Shown: positions 59,647 through 64,000 of the stretch, piece after piece
Layout: the number at the start of each line of letters is the position of its first letter
How positions within the stretch are numbered: position 1 is the first letter of the stretch
Assembly (NCBI RefSeq): GCF_003309065.1
Contig: NZ_POAF01000006.1
Coordinates: 124,001-188,000, forward strand
DNA from: Glutamicibacter soli
GTDB taxonomy: Bacteria > Actinomycetota > Actinomycetes > Actinomycetales > Micrococcaceae
Length of the DNA stretch: 64,000 nucleotides
Direction: 5' to 3'
Notes under the pieces: generated by a model
The model's input: only the letters and a program-made list of their open reading frames with translations
Database searches by the model: none
Told to the model about the DNA's origin: nothing
Translations under genes and position numbers: made by a program

Positions 59647-60315
59647 TCAGGGTAGCGAAAGGCATGCGGAAATGAAGCGAGCCGTGGCCTGGGCAAGACC
59701 TGACCCGTCCTGCTCCGGGGTGCGCCCCGAGCGTGCCACCTTGAACGAGTGGTCTCCGCCTTCGAACCAAACCAGTTCGGTGCGGTTATTCAGCCTGGAT
59801 GCCACATCCGCCATGATCTGCGGGTTGGCGAAGGGATCTCGGGTGCCTTCGAGGAAAAGCATCGGAACCTGCAACGGGTACAGGTGCTCGTCGCGCAGCT
59901 TCTCCTCTTTCTTCGGCGCATGCAGCGGGTAGCCGAGGAAGACCAAGCCTGCGGTGTCCATCCCCACGGACACGGCCACGGATGCCATGCGGCCGCCGAA
60001 GGATTTGCCGGCGGCGAAGATGGGAAGATCGCCGGCAAGGTTCTCCGCGGCCCAGTCGCGCACGTGATTCCATACTGAGACAGCCGTCGGCGCCTTGTCC
60101 GGAAACTTCTTGCCTGCATCCATGTAGGGGAAGTTGAAGCGCAGGACGCTGATACCCAGTGCGGCGACCGCCTGCGCGTAGCCGGCCATGAACGGGTGGT
60201 CCTTGCCGGCTCCGGAGCCGTGCGCTACGACCAGCAGTGCGGTTGGATCATCCGCGGTGTCCAGCAGGGCGCTGACCGCACCGGATTCAACCGGGATTGA
60301 AAGTTCTAGGCTCAT
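59647..60315 (-). CDS. Alpha/beta hydrolase (dienelactone hydrolase / KANL3-Tex30-like)
   Basis: A 222-residue hydrolase-fold protein. The segment ALLVVAHGSGAGKDHPFMAGY holds the oxyanion region, followed by VLRFNFPYMDAGKKFPD, the nucleophile elbow PIFAAGKSFGGRMASVAVS (catalytic Ser), an Asp in MLFLEGTRDPFANP and a His in WFEGGDHSFKVA. This matches the small KANL3/Tex30 hydrolase family of unknown substrate. It follows the lipoprotein gene by 18 bp on the same strand and may be co-transcribed. Confidence 0.88.
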   Translation of the reverse strand: MSLELSIPVESGAVSALLDTADDPTALLVVAHGSGAGKDHPFMAGYAQAVAALGISVLRFNFPYMDAGKKFPDKAPTAVSVWNHVRDWAAENLAGDLPIFAAGKSFGGRMASVAVSVGMDTAGLVFLGYPLHAPKKEEKLRDEHLYPLQVPMLFLEGTRDPFANPQIMADVASRLNNRTELVWFEGGDHSFKVARSGRTPEQDGSGLAQATARFISACLSLP

Positions 60316-60333
60316 GGGACCAGCGTAGATGGC

Positions 60334-61242
60334 TTAGCCATTGATGGACTCATCGTATTCTTCGACGCTGGTGTCTTCGCCGCCGCGTGCTGTGACGGTC
60401 AGTTTCTCCAAAGGCTGCAGACCGTCGTTCTTTTCGGTGATGCGGATCATCATGTTGCTGGATACAAACCCTGATGCCGGCAAATCGTAGGTGCCGTCCA
60501 TCCATGGTCCATCCTCGAGGGTTACCATAAGTTCACCGGGTGCGGGAGATTCAACTTTGTCGATGTAGGCATGCGGATCGCTCGGAATGCACTGACGGTA
60601 GATCTTGAGGCTGGTGATTTCCGCTTTGCAGAACGATTCGTAGGTGTCGTTCATGCTGTTCAGCCATTGGACGTATTTCTCCTGCGCCCAGGCTTCGCGG
60701 TCCTCCGGATCGGCCCCGGTCAATGCGCGGGTGTAGGTGCCTGAGTACTTGTTGTTTTCGGTGGAGAACGTAATGGTTTCAAGTTCGGGCGAGTCCTTGC
60801 CGATGCTCTCGAACATGATCAGACCCATGAATCGAAGCTCATCGGTCGGCCCTTGGTAGGACTCCTGCATTCCGTCCTTGTTGAAGACCATGTCATTCGC
60901 GAGCTTGATGTCGATGACTCCGGCTTTGGGCGAGGTCCAGCCGGTCATCAAGTTGTAGGGGTACAGGAATCCCTTGGTGGACTTGATCCCGGAATTGTCC
61001 ACCCACATCTGGATTTTCTCGTCGGCCCAGTCCTGCCCGGAATTCCGGAGTGGTTCCACCGATTGTTCTGCGGTCTGGGCAGATGACGGTGCTACGGCCT
61101 CGGCGGCAGGGCTCGACGCGGTCGAACCCACTGCCGGGGGAGCCACCTCGGGCTGCTGTGGCGGGGTGGAGCTGCAACCAGACAGCAGGAATGCTGCGGC
61201 GACTGCCAGGCCCAGAATGCGGTTTCGGATGACGACCTCCAA
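60334..61242 (-). CDS. Putative lipoprotein, unknown function
   Basis: A secreted protein of about 302 residues with a signal peptide and lipobox (LGLAVAAAFLLSGCSS), an Ala/Pro/Ser linker (about residues 25-65) and a globular domain of about 220 residues with a conserved-looking Trp-rich part (QDWADEKIQMWVDNSG). I do not recognise the domain. The start is unusual: no in-frame ATG or GTG precedes the signal peptide. The reported TTG sits inside a GGAGG-like sequence that would itself be a good ribosome binding site for a codon slightly downstream (ATC). Confidence 0.75.
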   Translation of the reverse strand: MEVVIRNRILGLAVAAAFLLSGCSSTPPQQPEVAPPAVGSTASSPAAEAVAPSSAQTAEQSVEPLRNSGQDWADEKIQMWVDNSGIKSTKGFLYPYNLMTGWTSPKAGVIDIKLANDMVFNKDGMQESYQGPTDELRFMGLIMFESIGKDSPELETITFSTENNKYSGTYTRALTGADPEDREAWAQEKYVQWLNSMNDTYESFCKAEITSLKIYRQCIPSDPHAYIDKVESPAPGELMVTLEDGPWMDGTYDLPASGFVSSNMMIRITEKNDGLQPLEKLTVTARGGEDTSVEEYDESING

Positions 61243-61336
61243 GGATATGGCAGGATCTCCAGTCTATGTGCACGGCCGAGAAGAGCCTTCTTTGCACGCA
61301 AAAGTGAACAATTCGCCGAACGCGGCCGGAAATACG

Positions 61337-61924
61337 CTAGCTGGCCGGGGTCGCTGCCACCAGTTCGGCCTTGCGGAGCAGCGGGTGCTTGACAAGTTCC
61401 CCGCCCAGCGCGTCCAGGATCGCCTGCGCGGAGTCGCCGTTGAAGACGAACACCGGCCCGTCGAAGCGGAAATAGACATCCTCATGCCATCCGATGGTGC
61501 CGTCGCCCAGCGCACGGTGCAGCGCCAGCACGGTTGCCTCCAGATCCGCATCTGATTCCTCGGCCAGACGGGTGCGCAGCAGCACGTATTCGCTGGTGCC
61601 CAGCGCGGTGCGCTCGCCGTCGACCTCGATCCATGAACCGCGCGCCAGCCCGTTGGCCACCAGCCAACCGCTCAAGGCCGCGACCAGCTTCTTCAGGTCC
61701 GGGCAGGAGACCTCGAACTGCACATCGCTGGAGAGCGGTTCCTCGTGCTCCGAGATCGCGGTTCCCGAAGCGACCACGCGCGCGGCGCACTGCTGCTTGG
61801 CCGCCGCCACTTCCAGCAGGGCCTGCTCCTGCTGCTGGCGCAGGCGGACGGTCATCGGCTGCGCGAAATGCACATCGATGCGGTGGGTTGCCGGCTGCGC
61901 GGACTTCTTGGAGAAAAGGCCCAT
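61337..61924 (-). CDS. Hypothetical cytoplasmic protein
   Basis: A 195-residue soluble protein, beginning MGLFSKKSAQPATHRIDVHF and ending KHPLLRKAELVAATPAS. It contains a probable alpha-helical N-terminal part (RQQQEQALLEVAAAKQQC) and an alpha/beta C-terminal part with WHEDVYFRFDGPVFVFNGD. I recognise no family. It begins 4 bp after the VOC gene stop, so the two form a short operon with likely coupled translation. Confidence 0.7.
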   Translation of the reverse strand: MGLFSKKSAQPATHRIDVHFAQPMTVRLRQQQEQALLEVAAAKQQCAARVVASGTAISEHEEPLSSDVQFEVSCPDLKKLVAALSGWLVANGLARGSWIEVDGERTALGTSEYVLLRTRLAEESDADLEATVLALHRALGDGTIGWHEDVYFRFDGPVFVFNGDSAQAILDALGGELVKHPLLRKAELVAATPAS

Positions 61925-61928
61925 GAGA

Positions 61929-62285
61929 CTAGTCCCCGTGGGGATCCGATAAGCAGAAGACGATGCCGAAGGGGTCACGCAGTACGCTCCACCCGAAGTC
62001 GGGGTCATCCGTGTGCTCCTCGACCAGGGTGGCCCCGGCCGCCAGCAGCTCGCCGACTTCCTTGGCACGGTCGGCCTTGGCCTCAAGGTCCAGATGCACC
62101 CGGTTCTTGCCTTCAGTCACCTCGTCGACCTGCTGGAAGCCGATTCTGGCCGGGAACCCGGGAATCGAGAGCATGGTGAAGCCGGGGTACTGGCCCGCGT
62201 ATTCGCCGTGCAGCACCAGCCGCCACCAGGCAGCCGCCGACTGCTCGTCCAGGGTATCGAGAGTGATCATGCCGATATTCGCCAT
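61929..62285 (-). CDS. VOC (glyoxalase-like) family protein
   Basis: A 118-residue vicinal-oxygen-chelate protein. It opens ANIGMITLDTLDEQSAAAWW, has KNRVHLDLEAKADRAKEVGE in mid-protein and ends GWSVLRDPFGIVFCLSDPHGD, the usual glyoxalase/bleomycin resistance-like pattern. The substrate is unknown. The ATG at 62285 follows AGGTTGG and is preferred over the long upstream extension, which runs into the terminator of clpB. First gene of a two-gene unit. Confidence 0.87.
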   Translation of the reverse strand: MANIGMITLDTLDEQSAAAWWRLVLHGEYAGQYPGFTMLSIPGFPARIGFQQVDEVTEGKNRVHLDLEAKADRAKEVGELLAAGATLVEEHTDDPDFGWSVLRDPFGIVFCLSDPHGD

Positions 62286-62348
62286 GGGTACCAACCTACC
62301 GGGGCGCGGGGATCTTGGGTAGGGCAACGCAAGCAATTGACCGGGACG

Positions 62349-62399
62349 GCGAAGGGCGGCCTGCGGGACCATTGCCGGTTCCCGTAGGCCGCCCTTCGC
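62349..62399 (-). terminator. Terminator downstream of clpB
   Basis: A 20-bp stem with one G-T wobble (62349-62368 against 62380-62399) and an 11-nt loop, just past the clpB stop. It is one of the longest hairpins in the window. Confidence 0.8.
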
Positions 62400-62416
62400 T
62401 GGCCTGGCTGCGCTGG

Positions 62417-64000
<1,584 letters not shown>

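Overview
The window is high-GC actinobacterial chromosome. Gene content and order suggest Micrococcaceae, Arthrobacter-like: a purSQL operon, gluQ-dnaX-recR, lysC with an in-frame beta part, a RamB-type glyoxylate-shunt regulator, DUF222-HNH genes and a LytR-C protein. No plasmid, prophage, IS element or CRISPR array was seen. Genes are tightly packed, with many 1-4 nt overlaps and GC-rich hairpin terminators.

Layout. 1-6.9 kb: purS-purQ-purL (purL runs off the left edge), a YchJ-like protein, an exported ankyrin protein, RlmC and a Na+/H+ antiporter. 6.5-8.6 kb: a subtilisin-inhibitor-like lipoprotein and two small conserved proteins. 8.7-12.7 kb: a citrate/metal transporter divergent from a CitA/CitB-type two-component system. 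12.7-15.6 kb: an APH-like kinase, aspartokinase and a DUF4287-like protein. 15.8-18.1 kb: a MarR-controlled multidrug exporter with two identical-type operators on its promoter. 18.2-24.0 kb: recR, a very long dnaX, gluQ and the SRP RNA gene. 24.0-28.3 kb: a lower-GC patch with palindromic repeats, a DUF222-HNH gene, tRNA-Ser, a VOC protein and an orphan regulator whose receiver lacks the phospho-acceptor Asp. 28.3-35.5 kb: an isopenicillin-N-synthase-type oxygenase, a LytR-C protein, an FrnE-type oxidoreductase, transporters and hydrolases. 35.6-38.6 kb: glyoxylate shunt genes aceB and aceA. 39.5-45.2 kb: MFS transporter, YtcJ-type amidohydrolase, translationally coupled CobW GTPase, and RamB. 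45.3-46.2 kb: universal stress protein. 46.2-58.7 kb: taurine dissimilation island. 58.9-64 kb: a thymidylate-kinase-like P-loop protein, hydrolase, lipoprotein, VOC protein and clpB (runs off the right edge).

The most interesting region is 46-58.8 kb. A MocR regulator, alanine racemase, taurine:pyruvate aminotransferase, phosphotransacetylase and an APC permease lie on the plus strand. An IclR regulator followed by CobS-like AAA+ and CobT-like VWA proteins lies on the minus strand, divergent from xsc (sulfoacetaldehyde acetyltransferase). Taurine plus pyruvate would give sulfoacetaldehyde and alanine; Xsc would give acetyl phosphate and sulfite; Pta would give acetyl-CoA. No CobN or cobalamin gene is visible, so the CobS/CobT pair probably does a different, undescribed job, for example remodelling or activating an enzyme or transporter of this pathway. 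The acetyl-CoA produced also links the island to the neighbouring RamB and glyoxylate-shunt genes.
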